A DNA stretch of 6,517 nucleotides from JBGCEZ01 sp045106735 (GCA_045106735.1 JBGCEZ010000044.1:1-6517); one strand, 5' to 3'. Shown: positions 1 to 6,042, counted from the stretch's first letter. Made by a program: numbers and translations. The notes: generated from the letters alone by a model not told the origin.

Positions 1-112
1 GGGTCACGCGGTACATGGCGACCTCGGAAGCGTCGGCGGCTCCAGCGATGGTGGCCGGAAAAATCGCGGCCGAGGCGGCAACGGCCAGAGCGGTTCGAGT
101 GAACGTGGTCAT
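1..112 (-). CDS. N-terminus of an exported protein, cut by the window edge
   Basis: Reading the minus strand from the ATG at 112 gives 37 open codons up to the window edge. The product begins MTTFTRTALAVAASAAIF and continues PATIAGAADASEVAMYRVT. This looks like a Sec signal peptide: one Arg near the N-terminus, an Ala-rich hydrophobic core (about residues 7-25), and a likely signal peptidase I site after AGA (about residue 29). A Shine-Dalgarno GGAG lies 8 nt upstream (121-124), which supports the start. Function cannot be assigned from so little mature protein. The MYRVT stretch right after the signal peptide vaguely recalls the start of bacterial spondin-N domain proteins, but that is a guess. 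It follows the kinase gene on the same strand after a gap of 393 bp, so it probably has its own promoter. Confidence 0.7.
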   Translation of the reverse strand, partial: MTTFTRTALAVAASAAIFPATIAGAADASEVAMYRVT

Positions 113-120
113 CGGGGGAA

Positions 121-141
121 CTCCGTGGCCCGCCACCGGAG
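121..141 (-). promoter_or_regulatory. Hairpin that buries the ribosome binding site of the leftmost gene
   Basis: On the minus strand this reads CTCCGGTGG, then CGGG, then CCACGGAG. The arms pair as five plus three base pairs around one bulged G with a 4-nt loop. The 3' arm contains the GGAG that serves as Shine-Dalgarno for the ATG at 112, so the folded form would hide the ribosome binding site. Regulation of translation is an inference; GC-rich DNA produces short hairpins by chance. Confidence 0.35.
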
Positions 142-400
142 AAGGAGGCGGGATGAAGGGGGATGGTCTGAATCGGATCGCGGCGACGGTCGAGGCAACG
201 ACCGCCCACTGACGCGAAGCGTCTCCAAGACGTCGCCGCGCGGGGACGAGAATGACAGGGCGACGGCGAAAAATCACGTGGTCATCGCCAGATGAACGTT
301 TCGACGGCGGAAAGTCGCCGGAAGGGCCGCGGGTTTTCGGACTTTGGTGGCTCAGGTGGCCAGGAGGGCTGCTGCGGGCTCGCAGGCGGGCGCGTTCAGC

Positions 401-470
401 TTCGAGAGCAGCTCCCGGCGATTCGCGGCAGCTCCCGGCGACTGCCAGCGACTGCCAGCGATTCCCCGCA
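401..470. repeat. Degenerate tandem repeat with a 10-bp period
   Basis: In plus-strand steps of ten, the units gctcccggcg (411-420 and 431-440, identical) and actgccagcg (441-450 and 451-460, identical) alternate with related units attcgcggca (421-430) and attccccgca (461-470). On the minus strand the theme is TCGCYGGSAG. A 10-bp spacing is close to one helical turn, so repeated protein contacts on one face are conceivable, but simple slippage expansion explains it equally well. It is outside any gene, immediately downstream of the kinase. Confidence 0.6.
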
Positions 471-472
471 GC

Positions 473-490
473 AAGAACGGCGGTCCGCCG
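473..490 (-). terminator. Possible intrinsic terminator after the kinase gene
   Basis: About 16 bp past the kinase stop codon, the minus strand reads CGGCG, GAC, CGCCG (490 down to 478), directly followed by TTCTT (477-473). A 5-bp all-GC stem with a 3-nt loop and a short U-rich run fits a weak intrinsic terminator. The stem is short and the U run is interrupted, so it may be incomplete or fortuitous. Confidence 0.4.
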
Positions 491-505
491 CGCGAGCCCG
501 ACGCT

Positions 506-3343
506 TCAGCCGCCTCGAATCGGCAGCCGCAACTCAAACCGGGCTCCCCGGAGCGGCCCATCCGCCCCTGGCAACAACCGGAGGTCGCCACCGGCAGACC
601 GGGCCAGACCGCGAGACAGGGCAAGGCCCAACCCCAGACCGCCCGACGTTCCGCCACGCCCCTGACGGAAGGGCGCGAAGATCGATCGTGCGTCCCGCGC
701 CGGAACGCCCGGCCCGTCGTCCGCCACCACGCAGCTGAGCTGATCGCCGCGCCGGCGCACACGGATGTGGATTCGGCCCTGGTCGAGGGCCGGCCCAGCC
801 GCATGGTCGCCGAGCGACGCTCCTTCGGCCGCCGACTCCATCGCCGGCGCCGCGGCCACGACACTCGAGCCAGCGGAGGCATCGGTACGCTCCGCCGCCC
901 CGCCGCCGTCCGCGGGCCGCCGTCCGTAGGTGCACGCGTTGTCGACCAGGTTGCCGACGATGCGTTCGATGGCGTCCATCGGTGCGGCGACCCGGAGTCC
1001 TTCGGCGTCGGCGGCAACGTCCACTTCGAGTTGCATGCCCGCCCGCTCGCCGCGGCTTGTCAGGTCGGCCGTGAAACGCTCGATCGCGCCACCAAAGTCG
1101 GTGGTGACGACGTGTTCCGACGTGGCGGCGCGGGCCTTTCGTTTGCCGAGTCGGGCGAAGGCCAGGACGTTCTCCACGATGCGGCCAAGCCGGCGCGACT
1201 CGCCGTGGAGCGTCTCGAGGTACACCCGGCGTGTGGCCTCATCGCGCACCAAGTCGCCGGCCAACATTTCGCTGTACAACTGGAACGTCGTCAACGGCGT
1301 CCGAAGTTCGTGCGTGACCGCGCTGACAAACTGTTCGCGCCGCGCAGCCAGCGCCAGCAACGCATGCAACATGAAGCCGATGGCCGCGGCGGCCACGAGC
1401 AGCGCGAGCCATGCACCGGCGACCGCACCGCGCACGACGGTGATGCCTTCAATACGTGGGGCGGAAGCTGGCGGCAGCACCAGGGCCAGGGGGACGGCGG
1501 CGAGACGAGCGCCGGGAACCATCTCGTCGGCGGCCGTCAACGTGCCCAGTCCGCCGGCCAGCGGCGAGGTCGCCTCCGCCGTCGCGGCCAAATCCGAGTT
1601 CGGGTCCGAGTCCGAATTCGAATTCGAATTCGAGTTCGAGTTCGAGTTCGGGTCAGTGTCCGAGTCCTCCGCCGACGCGGCATTCGTCGTCGATGCCGCG
1701 ACCATGCGCGACCCGCCGTCCCACGACTGTTCCGCGGCGTCGACTGCCTGCACCGGCGCCGGCAGGATCGGCTCGAGCCGTGCGCCTTCGACCAGGCGAT
1801 CGGCGGCGGCCAAGAGCTGACGGGTCAGGACGGCCGAATCAAGCCAAACGCCCTGCTCCAAACGGCGACCATCCATCTGCACGGCCCGCACGAGCACCAA
1901 CTCAGGCGGACCACCCGGCGTGGCGGAGGCCAACCAACGTGGTTCCAGCGGTCCGACGGTGGCCGAAACGCCTTCGCCGACCGACACGCAGTCAGCGGTC
2001 AACGGATCGTCGTGCAAGAACGCGTCGAGCTCAGCCCATCGAACGCTCCCGGAAGGCAGACCGGAGCCGGGAGTCGCCGCTCGGCCTTCGCCGGAACGCG
2101 TTTCGCTCGCCGTGGCGCCGGCCAATTCGCCGGCCTGCGGCTGGCTTGGCTGGCTTGGCTGGCGTCGATGGTCGTCCGCCGACTCGGCGAGTCGGGCCGC
2201 TTCGGTTCGTTGGGAGTGCTCGAAGGCCCCGCCGCGATCGAGCTTCCCCGCACCACCATCGCCGCCACCGCCGGGTCGACCTGCCTGGCCAGCGCGGCCA
2301 CTGCCGCCGCCCACGCGGTCATCACCCGCCGCTCGCCCGTCGCCATCGGCGGGCTGACCGGGCTGCGGGGCCAATGCCTGACCGGATGTCGGCGTCAGTC
2401 CGCGTTCCGCCGGCGAAGCGGCACGATTCGTCGAAGCCCCCGCCGCACGATTGCCGGCGGCACGATTGCCAGCGGCGCGATTGCCGAGCTTGGCCGAGTT
2501 GATCACTTGTTCGCGGGCCACGTAGTCGCCCAATCCCACCGGCGGACTTGTCCACGACTGCACCGAGTCACTACCCGGCGCCGAATCGCCGTCCACGAAA
2601 CCCTCCGCGACATCCGACAACGCACGGGACGTGCCGTCGGCCAGTTGCTGCGCGCTTCCGACGAACGGAGCCGGCGCCGCGTCCGCTCCAAAGATCAGCG
2701 AGAGAGCGCCTTCGGCCGGATCGGCGGCGGCGAGGCCGAAGTTGACCGCGCGTTCCATTCGGGTGACCGGACGCTTGGCCGCTTTGGACTTCACCGGGTC
2801 GACGACGACCACATCCTCAAGGACGCCGCACGCGAGCAAGACCACTTCGAGTTCGCCGAGACGCTCGCCGGCATCGATCACCCGATCGGCGGCGACGTAA
2901 CGTGCTTCGGCGAGATCTCGCATGTTCCCGGTCGGGGCCTGGGGTGACGAAAGACCATTCTGTTCGTCGACCTGGAAGTGCAGCCGGATCAGCGCGGCGG
3001 GATCGCCGGGGCCGGCCAGCGGCTCGTCGAGCAACGGGCTGGGAATCACCACATCGCCGGCGGTGAGTTCCTCGAACATCTGGGTGTACGCGCGTTCGGG
3101 CGAGTGGAACGGCAGGTAGTGAAAACTCGGCCGCGCCGATTCGCGGGCCAGCAGCGGCGTCAAGATGGAATCCATGCGCCACAAGGCCAGCCGGGTGTCC
3201 GACTCGCGGACTTCCCGCGCTTCCGCCTCAGCGCGTTGGCGTTCGAGGCTCAACGCGACGCGGCTCATCCACGCCAAACCGGCCGCCGCGGCAAAGACGC
3301 CACAGAGAAACACCGCCCAGATTCGCCACGGTCTGCGGTTCAT
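506..3343 (-). CDS. Large membrane sensor histidine kinase (PhoR-like)
   Basis: Sensor kinase of a two-component pair, presumably phosphorylating the regulator encoded just upstream. A membrane segment lies at about residues 8-26 and a second at about 639-666, bracketing some 610 extracytoplasmic residues. The cytoplasmic part has the HisKA H-box (AVTHELRTPL, phosphoacceptor His678), N-box (NLVDNA, Asn798 and Asn802), G1 box (DDGPGVP, 875-881), F-box (IFAPFRQG, 888-895) and G2 box (GLGLGLALS, 902-910). No HAMP, PAS or receiver domain is evident. The periplasmic part has two well-composed sections (about 45-280 and 434-530) separated by a low-complexity linker (285-432) with NRAAG and QPS repeats, followed by an Asn-Ser repeat (566-577). 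An Ala/Gly/Ser-rich insertion of about 48 residues (808-855) sits between N-box and G1. At 945 residues it is about twice the usual length. The start overlaps the regulator stop as ATGA, with GGGAG 10 nt upstream. Confidence 0.93.
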   Translation of the reverse strand: MNRRPWRIWAVFLCGVFAAAAGLAWMSRVALSLERQRAEAEAREVRESDTRLALWRMDSILTPLLARESARPSFHYLPFHSPERAYTQMFEELTAGDVVIPSPLLDEPLAGPGDPAALIRLHFQVDEQNGLSSPQAPTGNMRDLAEARYVAADRVIDAGERLGELEVVLLACGVLEDVVVVDPVKSKAAKRPVTRMERAVNFGLAAADPAEGALSLIFGADAAPAPFVGSAQQLADGTSRALSDVAEGFVDGDSAPGSDSVQSWTSPPVGLGDYVAREQVINSAKLGNRAAGNRAAGNRAAGASTNRAASPAERGLTPTSGQALAPQPGQPADGDGRAAGDDRVGGGSGRAGQAGRPGGGGDGGAGKLDRGGAFEHSQRTEAARLAESADDHRRQPSQPSQPQAGELAGATASETRSGEGRAATPGSGLPSGSVRWAELDAFLHDDPLTADCVSVGEGVSATVGPLEPRWLASATPGGPPELVLVRAVQMDGRRLEQGVWLDSAVLTRQLLAAADRLVEGARLEPILPAPVQAVDAAEQSWDGGSRMVAASTTNAASAEDSDTDPNSNSNSNSNSNSDSDPNSDLAATAEATSPLAGGLGTLTAADEMVPGARLAAVPLALVLPPASAPRIEGITVVRGAVAGAWLALLVAAAAIGFMLHALLALAARREQFVSAVTHELRTPLTTFQLYSEMLAGDLVRDEATRRVYLETLHGESRRLGRIVENVLAFARLGKRKARAATSEHVVTTDFGGAIERFTADLTSRGERAGMQLEVDVAADAEGLRVAAPMDAIERIVGNLVDNACTYGRRPADGGGAAERTDASAGSSVVAAAPAMESAAEGASLGDHAAGPALDQGRIHIRVRRRGDQLSCVVADDGPGVPARDARSIFAPFRQGRGGTSGGLGLGLALSRGLARSAGGDLRLLPGADGPLRGARFELRLPIRGG
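779..922 (-). other. Low-complexity insertion inside the kinase ATPase domain
   Basis: This encodes kinase residues 808-855, between the N-box (Asn798/Asn802) and the strand leading into the G1 box (DDGPGVP). Most HATPase_c domains have only a short connection here. The insert is rich in Ala, Gly, Ser, Asp and Glu with no hydrophobic pattern, so it is probably a disordered loop. The flanking catalytic boxes are intact, so the enzyme is probably still active. The boundaries are approximate. Confidence 0.6.
1592..1666 (-). repeat. Hexanucleotide tandem array encoding Asn-Ser/Asp-Ser repeats
   Basis: About twelve 6-bp units (plus strand: ttcgag, ttcgaa, tccgag, ttcggg and variants) run in tandem within the kinase gene. 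In the kinase frame they encode residues about 560-584: alternating Asp/Asn with Ser, Thr or Pro, with a core of six Asn-Ser dipeptides at 566-577. The unit is a multiple of three, so copy-number change keeps the frame. It lies in the extracytoplasmic linker, about 55-60 residues before the second membrane segment. Confidence 0.9.
2141..2166 (-). repeat. 9-bp tandem repeat encoding Gln-Pro-Ser
   Basis: The plus strand shows ctggcttgg twice in tandem and a partial third copy. In the kinase frame this gives QPSQPSQPQ at residues 395-403, within the low-complexity extracytoplasmic linker. Like the other arrays in this gene, the unit length preserves the reading frame. Confidence 0.85.
2414..2485 (-). 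repeat. 15-bp tandem repeat encoding Asn-Arg-Ala-Ala-Gly
   Basis: Three consecutive 15-bp units (plus strand cacgattgccggcgg, cacgattgccagcgg and a diverged third) encode GNRAAGNRAAGNRAAG at kinase residues 287-302. A fourth, diverged copy, TNRAAS, follows at 305-310 (2414-2431). The array begins the long low-complexity linker (2048-2491) that separates the two ordered-looking parts of the extracytoplasmic region. Confidence 0.85.
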
Positions 3344-4047
3344 GCCGTTTCGGCTCCCACCAATTCGTAGCCACGGCCCCGGACCGTGCGAATCACCTCG
3401 GGGGAAGCGGGATCGTCGTCCAAATGTTCGCGAATCCGCGCGATCGCCATGTCCACCGTTCGGGTACTTGAGCCACGCGGATCCACGCCCCAGACGCGGT
3501 CCAGCAGTTCATCGCGGGAGATGATGCGACCACGGTGGGCGGCGAGATAGCCGAGCACTTCTGCCTCGCGCGGGGAAAGCTCGGCGGTTCGGCCATCGCT
3601 GAAGTGCACGCGCGCCCGCTCGAGATCGATCCGGCGATCACCAATCCGCAGCCCAGCGATCGCTTTCGGCCGTTCGGCCGACCGCCGCAGCACCGCTTCC
3701 ACCCGGGCCAACAGTTCCGCCACCCCAAAAGGCTTGATCACATAGTCGTCCGCGCCCAATCGCAGCCCGGTGACGCGGTCCGACTCTTCTCCACGGGCGG
3801 TCAGGATGATGACCGGCAGCCCCGGCTTTTCGGCCCGCACGCGCCGCAGCACTTCCAAGCCATCGCATCCGGGCAGCATCAGGTCCAGCAAGACGAGATC
3901 CGGCGCCCCGCCCAGGGCCGCTTCGATCCCCGCGGGCCCGTCGGCGGCCAGCACCGCCCGGTAGCCGCTTGCGGTGAGGGCATCGCTGACCCCGCGGCCA
4001 ATCGCCGGGTCATCCTCCACCACCAACACCGTTCCGAGTCGCGTCAT
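3340..4047 (-). CDS. OmpR/PhoB-family response regulator
   Basis: DNA-binding response regulator of 235 residues, the usual length for this family and the likely partner of the kinase encoded next. The receiver domain (about 5-120) has the acidic pocket Glu11-Asp12-Asp13, the phosphoacceptor Asp55 (LVLLDLMLPG), Thr83 (ILTARG) and Lys105 (DDYVIKPF), so all catalytic positions are present. The winged-helix effector domain (about 132-230) shows ELSPREAEVLGYLA, the RDELLDRVWG helix and the C-terminal TVRGRGYEL hairpin. The start at 4047 is preferred because it has GGAG 5 nt upstream, gives the standard N-terminus directly before TVLVVEDD, and overlaps the small ORF's stop as ATGA. The same frame stays open to a GTG at 4368, but that extension would be repetitive Asp-Ala sequence with T-ending codons and would begin inside a hairpin arm. 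The stop overlaps the kinase start as ATGA. Confidence 0.95.
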   Translation of the reverse strand: MTRLGTVLVVEDDPAIGRGVSDALTASGYRAVLAADGPAGIEAALGGAPDLVLLDLMLPGCDGLEVLRRVRAEKPGLPVIILTARGEESDRVTGLRLGADDYVIKPFGVAELLARVEAVLRRSAERPKAIAGLRIGDRRIDLERARVHFSDGRTAELSPREAEVLGYLAAHRGRIISRDELLDRVWGVDPRGSSTRTVDMAIARIREHLDDDPASPEVIRTVRGRGYELVGAETA

Positions 4048-4295
4048 CGTGGCTCCATCCACCGTTGATCCCCGTTCCACCGGCCATCGGCGCGGGCCGC
4101 CGTCGTCAATATTCGTTCCAGCATCCGCACCCGGGTCTGCACCGGCATCCGTCCCTGGGGCTGCGTCGGCGTCCGTGCCCGCGTCCGTGTCCGTGTCCGT
4201 GTCCGCGTCTGCGTCTGCGTCTGCGTCCGCGTCCGCGGCGCCCGCGGCGGCGGCGTCTGCACGAGCACGAACGCGAGCACCAGCATGAGCATCAT
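4044..4295 (-). CDS. Small Arg/Thr-rich protein with hydrophobic N-terminus, coupled to the response regulator
   Basis: I do not recognise this 83-residue product. It starts MMLMLVLAFVLVQ, a short hydrophobic segment that could be a signal peptide or membrane anchor, though it lacks the usual positive charges before the core. Residues 14-48 are Pro- then Arg/Thr/Gln-rich (a run of TR and TQ dipeptides from a hexanucleotide array). The tail, LERILTTAARADGRWNGDQRW then MEPR, is of more normal composition. Support for coding: the stop overlaps the regulator's ATG as ATGA, matching the regulator-kinase junction, and codons in the first 20 residues all end in G or C, whereas the overlapping regulator frame there has T-ending codons. 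Against: no clear Shine-Dalgarno before 4295, and much of the product is repetitive. It may be a secreted or anchored accessory of the two-component system, or a translated leader that couples the regulator to upstream translation. Confidence 0.5.
   Translation of the reverse strand: MMLMLVLAFVLVQTPPPRAPRTRTQTQTQTRTRTRTRTRARTPTQPQGRMPVQTRVRMLERILTTAARADGRWNGDQRWMEPR
4165..4236 (-). repeat. Hexanucleotide tandem array upstream of the response regulator
   Basis: About twelve 6-bp units in tandem on the plus strand: gtccgt, gtccgc and gtctgc variants, most regular from 4183 to 4236. On the minus strand the units follow GAC-RCG/GAC-GCA. In the small ORF frame they encode Thr-Arg/Thr-Gln repeats; in the regulator frame they would read Asp-Ala/Asp-Thr. 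The unit resembles the GAC-TCG/AAC-TCG hexamer of the array in the kinase gene. Confidence 0.88.
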
Positions 4296-4331
4296 GCCAT
4301 GCCGCGGCCACCCAGGCCCACCCCATCAACC

Positions 4332-4376
4332 AACGGCGGGTGGAGTTCGGCCCTCCACCGCACTCCACCCACCGCC
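4332..4376 (-). terminator. Strong inverted repeat after the vWA gene
   Basis: The arms 4332-4346 and 4362-4376 form a 15-bp stem with a 15-nt loop; nine inner pairs are perfect Watson-Crick (GGGTGGAGT/ACTCCACCC) and three outer pairs are G-U on the minus-strand transcript. It begins about 31 bp after the vWA stop. On the minus strand the arm is followed by GGTTGATGG, not a proper U run. It could end the vWA transcript (Rho-independent in weak form), act as an attenuator, or stabilise the 3' end. Only 36 nt separate it from the next start codon. Confidence 0.5.
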
Positions 4377-4407
4377 GATCTCGTTCTCGGACGACCGCCC
4401 GGGGCGA

Positions 4408-5973
4408 TCAGCTGCCGTCGCCCACGGCCGATCCTCGTCCTGATCGGCGCTTCAGGTCATCGACAGCCTCTTCCATGCGACGCTTCGCTTCCGGACTCAA
4501 CGGCCGCACCACCGATCGTTCGATGACGGGCGGATCGCCAGCGGCCTTCCCGGGGGCTGCTTCACGCCCCGATGCATCACCGGCCGGACCGTCCGCGCCA
4601 TCCGGACCGCTCGCACCGTCCGCGCCATCCGGTCCATCCGGTCCGACCGGCCCCTCCGCGTCCCCGACCGGAGCAGTCGGCATCGGAATGCGAATCCCCC
4701 GGACTTCGCACTGCCGGGCCATCGCCTGGACCATGAGCTGGTCGAAGGCGTCCGCCCCGCTCAGTCCTTGCTCGGCTCGCCACTTCTGCAGCCACACATC
4801 GCGTTCGATCGCGATCTTCGCGATGCGTTCCTGCAGCGCGGCCCGCGTCTTGGCCACCGACTGCACGTGGGCTTCACGCTCCTCGGGCGTCATGGCCTGC
4901 ATCTCCTGGGGCAGGTCTTCGACCGGAACGTCGGCCAGCTTCGTGTCGCCGGTGGTGCACGCGTACACCAGTTCGTTGACGCCGCATTGGGTCAGCATGC
5001 CCGACGCGGTGTTGGCGTAGATGGCCCGGCCGGCCAGGACCGATTCGTCGGCCGACGACTCGATGATCGCCCCCGCCGCCCGCTTCATCGACTGCGCTTC
5101 CCACGCCGCCCCCGAGCCGAAGTCGATCATCGTCGCCTGAACCTGCGCGTTCAGTTCGACGAGCTTGGGGTCGAGCGGAGTGGCCACCACCACGGCGCCG
5201 CCAGTCTGCGGAACCTGGAAGTACTCGCCCTCGGCCGCGCGGGCGATGGCCTGCCAGACCGGCGTGGTCGTGGCCATCGTGCCGCACTGGAGCGTGTTGA
5301 TGATGATGCGGTTGCTCGCCGCCGTCGCGCACGTCTCCGGATGCTGCGTTTCGTTCTCGTACACGTTGGGCGGTGCGTCGCCGACCAAGAACACGAACCG
5401 CATGGCCTCTTCTTCGGGCGACCACTTGGATTCGTTCACCGCCTGGCTCAGGGCCAAATTCACCGACTCCGGCGTGTCGCCACCGCCGGCCGCCTGGTAG
5501 TTCATGAGGTCGGCGTAGACCGCATCAAGATCCTCGGTCAACTCGGTTCGCACGGTGACGTAGTCGTCGCCGCGATCGCGGTAGCCAACGAGCCCGATGC
5601 GGACGCGGGGACGCGGTTCGGCGGTGGCCAAAGCCCCGGCAATCGCCCAGATCTTCTGCTTGGCCCCTTCAATCAGGCCCGACATGCTGCCGGTGGTGTC
5701 CAGGACGAACACGACATCGATGTACGCCGCGTCCGCCGGATCAATGGCGCCGAGCGGCGGATCTTCATCGGCGACCGCGCCGACTTGGACGACGTCAACC
5801 GGCTCGCACAAGCAGGTCGTGAGCGGACCGTCGCCAGGATTCACCGGACCGCCGGGCGGGCAGGCGAAGCCGGTGACGGCGGGAACGGTCAGGGCAAGCA
5901 GGCCGAGGCTGGCGATGAAGCGGCGGCCGAACGGCAGGGAACGATTGGAAAGACGATTCGAAAGAAGTGACAT
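4408..5973 (-). CDS. Exported von Willebrand factor A domain protein with collagen-like tract
   Basis: Protein of 521 residues, probably outside the cytoplasmic membrane, with a metal-dependent adhesion-type domain. The N-terminus has basic residues (Arg7, Arg11, Arg17, Arg18) and a hydrophobic core (about 19-36) ending GFA before Cys38. This is a Sec signal; a lipoprotein is less likely because the -3 position is Gly, not Leu/Val/Ile. The vWA domain spans about residues 85-270 with a complete MIDAS: Asp92, Thr94 and Ser96 (DTTGSMSG), Thr167 (GGGDTPES) and Asp199 (LVGDAPPN). Cysteines at 38, 54, 56, 215, 230, 330 and 339 could form disulfides. A helical segment (about 362-425) carries ERDVWLQKW. 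Residues 441-467 are nine Gly-X-Y triplets, and the tail is charged. The start at 5973 has AAGGA 8 nt upstream. The ligand is unknown. It follows another vWA-family-like gene, suggesting an envelope-associated group. Confidence 0.93.
   Translation of the reverse strand: MSLLSNRLSNRSLPFGRRFIASLGLLALTVPAVTGFACPPGGPVNPGDGPLTTCLCEPVDVVQVGAVADEDPPLGAIDPADAAYIDVVFVLDTTGSMSGLIEGAKQKIWAIAGALATAEPRPRVRIGLVGYRDRGDDYVTVRTELTEDLDAVYADLMNYQAAGGGDTPESVNLALSQAVNESKWSPEEEAMRFVFLVGDAPPNVYENETQHPETCATAASNRIIINTLQCGTMATTTPVWQAIARAAEGEYFQVPQTGGAVVVATPLDPKLVELNAQVQATMIDFGSGAAWEAQSMKRAAGAIIESSADESVLAGRAIYANTASGMLTQCGVNELVYACTTGDTKLADVPVEDLPQEMQAMTPEEREAHVQSVAKTRAALQERIAKIAIERDVWLQKWRAEQGLSGADAFDQLMVQAMARQCEVRGIRIPMPTAPVGDAEGPVGPDGPDGADGASGPDGADGPAGDASGREAAPGKAAGDPPVIERSVVRPLSPEAKRRMEEAVDDLKRRSGRGSAVGDGS
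4573..4653 (-). repeat. Collagen-like Gly-X-Y repeat in the vWA protein
   Basis: Nine consecutive triplets beginning with Gly (GPV GPD GPD GAD GAS GPD, then GAD GPA GDA) at residues 441-467. The DNA shows short related 9-bp units such as ggtccatcc and gcgccatcc on the plus strand. Bacterial collagen-like tracts can form triple helices, but nine triplets is short and the sequence is Asp-rich with no Lys, so a flexible acidic linker is also possible. Confidence 0.8.
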
Positions 5974-5981
5974 GGTGCATG

Positions 5982-5986
5982 TCCTT
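5982..5986 (-). promoter_or_regulatory. Ribosome binding site of the vWA gene
   Basis: AAGGA on the minus strand lies 8 nt before the ATG at 5973. It settles the start: an out-of-frame ATG at 5980 is only 1 nt from this site and gives only a 61-residue shadow frame. Confidence 0.75.
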
Positions 5987-6008
5987 GTGTGATTCGGAAG
6001 GCGGGAGC

Positions 6009-6042
6009 GCGGCGAACGGGCCGTGGGAGTCCCGTTCGCCGC
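6009..6042 (-). promoter_or_regulatory. Perfect 12-bp hairpin in the leader of the vWA gene
   Basis: The arms gcggcgaacggg (6009-6020) and cccgttcgccgc (6031-6042) are perfect reverse complements with a 10-nt loop. It lies about 100 bp after the stop of the upstream gene and 35 nt before the vWA start. There is no U run on the minus-strand side (GCTCCCGCC follows), so it is not a classic intrinsic terminator. It could be an mRNA-stabilising, processing or attenuator structure. Confidence 0.55.

Larger units (their letters stand above)
113..505. other. Non-coding stretch between the kinase gene and the leftmost gene
   Basis: These 393 bases hold no convincing gene on either strand. The open frames crossing it on the plus strand are Arg/Pro/Ala-rich and continue as antisense shadows of the kinase. 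It contains a terminator-like hairpin next to the kinase stop (473-490), a 10-bp-period repeat (401-470), small hairpins at 211-223 (GACGC, GAA loop, GCGTC) and 305-320 (CGGCG/CGCCG), and the leader hairpin at 121-141. No clear -35/-10 pair is visible for the gene starting at 112, although one should lie between about 140 and 400. Confidence 0.6.

Noticed and set aside
211..231. Small adjacent hairpins (GACGC/GCGTC and GTCT/AGAC)
   Set aside because: Stems of 4-5 bp with no U run; too short to call a terminator in GC-rich DNA.
1999..2346. A 115-residue minus-strand frame with an Ala-rich, G/C-ending first third inside the kinase linker
   Set aside because: Its first third looks coding-like and could hint at an old compensated frameshift, but the kinase frame is continuous with good composition on both sides, and no start signal was seen.
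344..2947. An 867-residue open frame on the plus strand opposite the kinase gene
   Set aside because: It is Arg/Gly/Ala-rich without recognisable domains, and the minus strand carries all kinase boxes. Long antisense frames are common opposite G/C-ending codons.
4573..4653. Possible CRISPR-like or minisatellite array at the Gly-X-Y tract
   Set aside because: The periodicity follows codon triplets of a collagen-like protein segment, with no spacers and no separate repeat unit.
4768..5970. A 400-residue open frame on the plus strand opposite the vWA gene
   Set aside because: It is Arg/His/Gly-rich with no motif; the opposite strand encodes a complete vWA protein with signal peptide and ribosome binding site.
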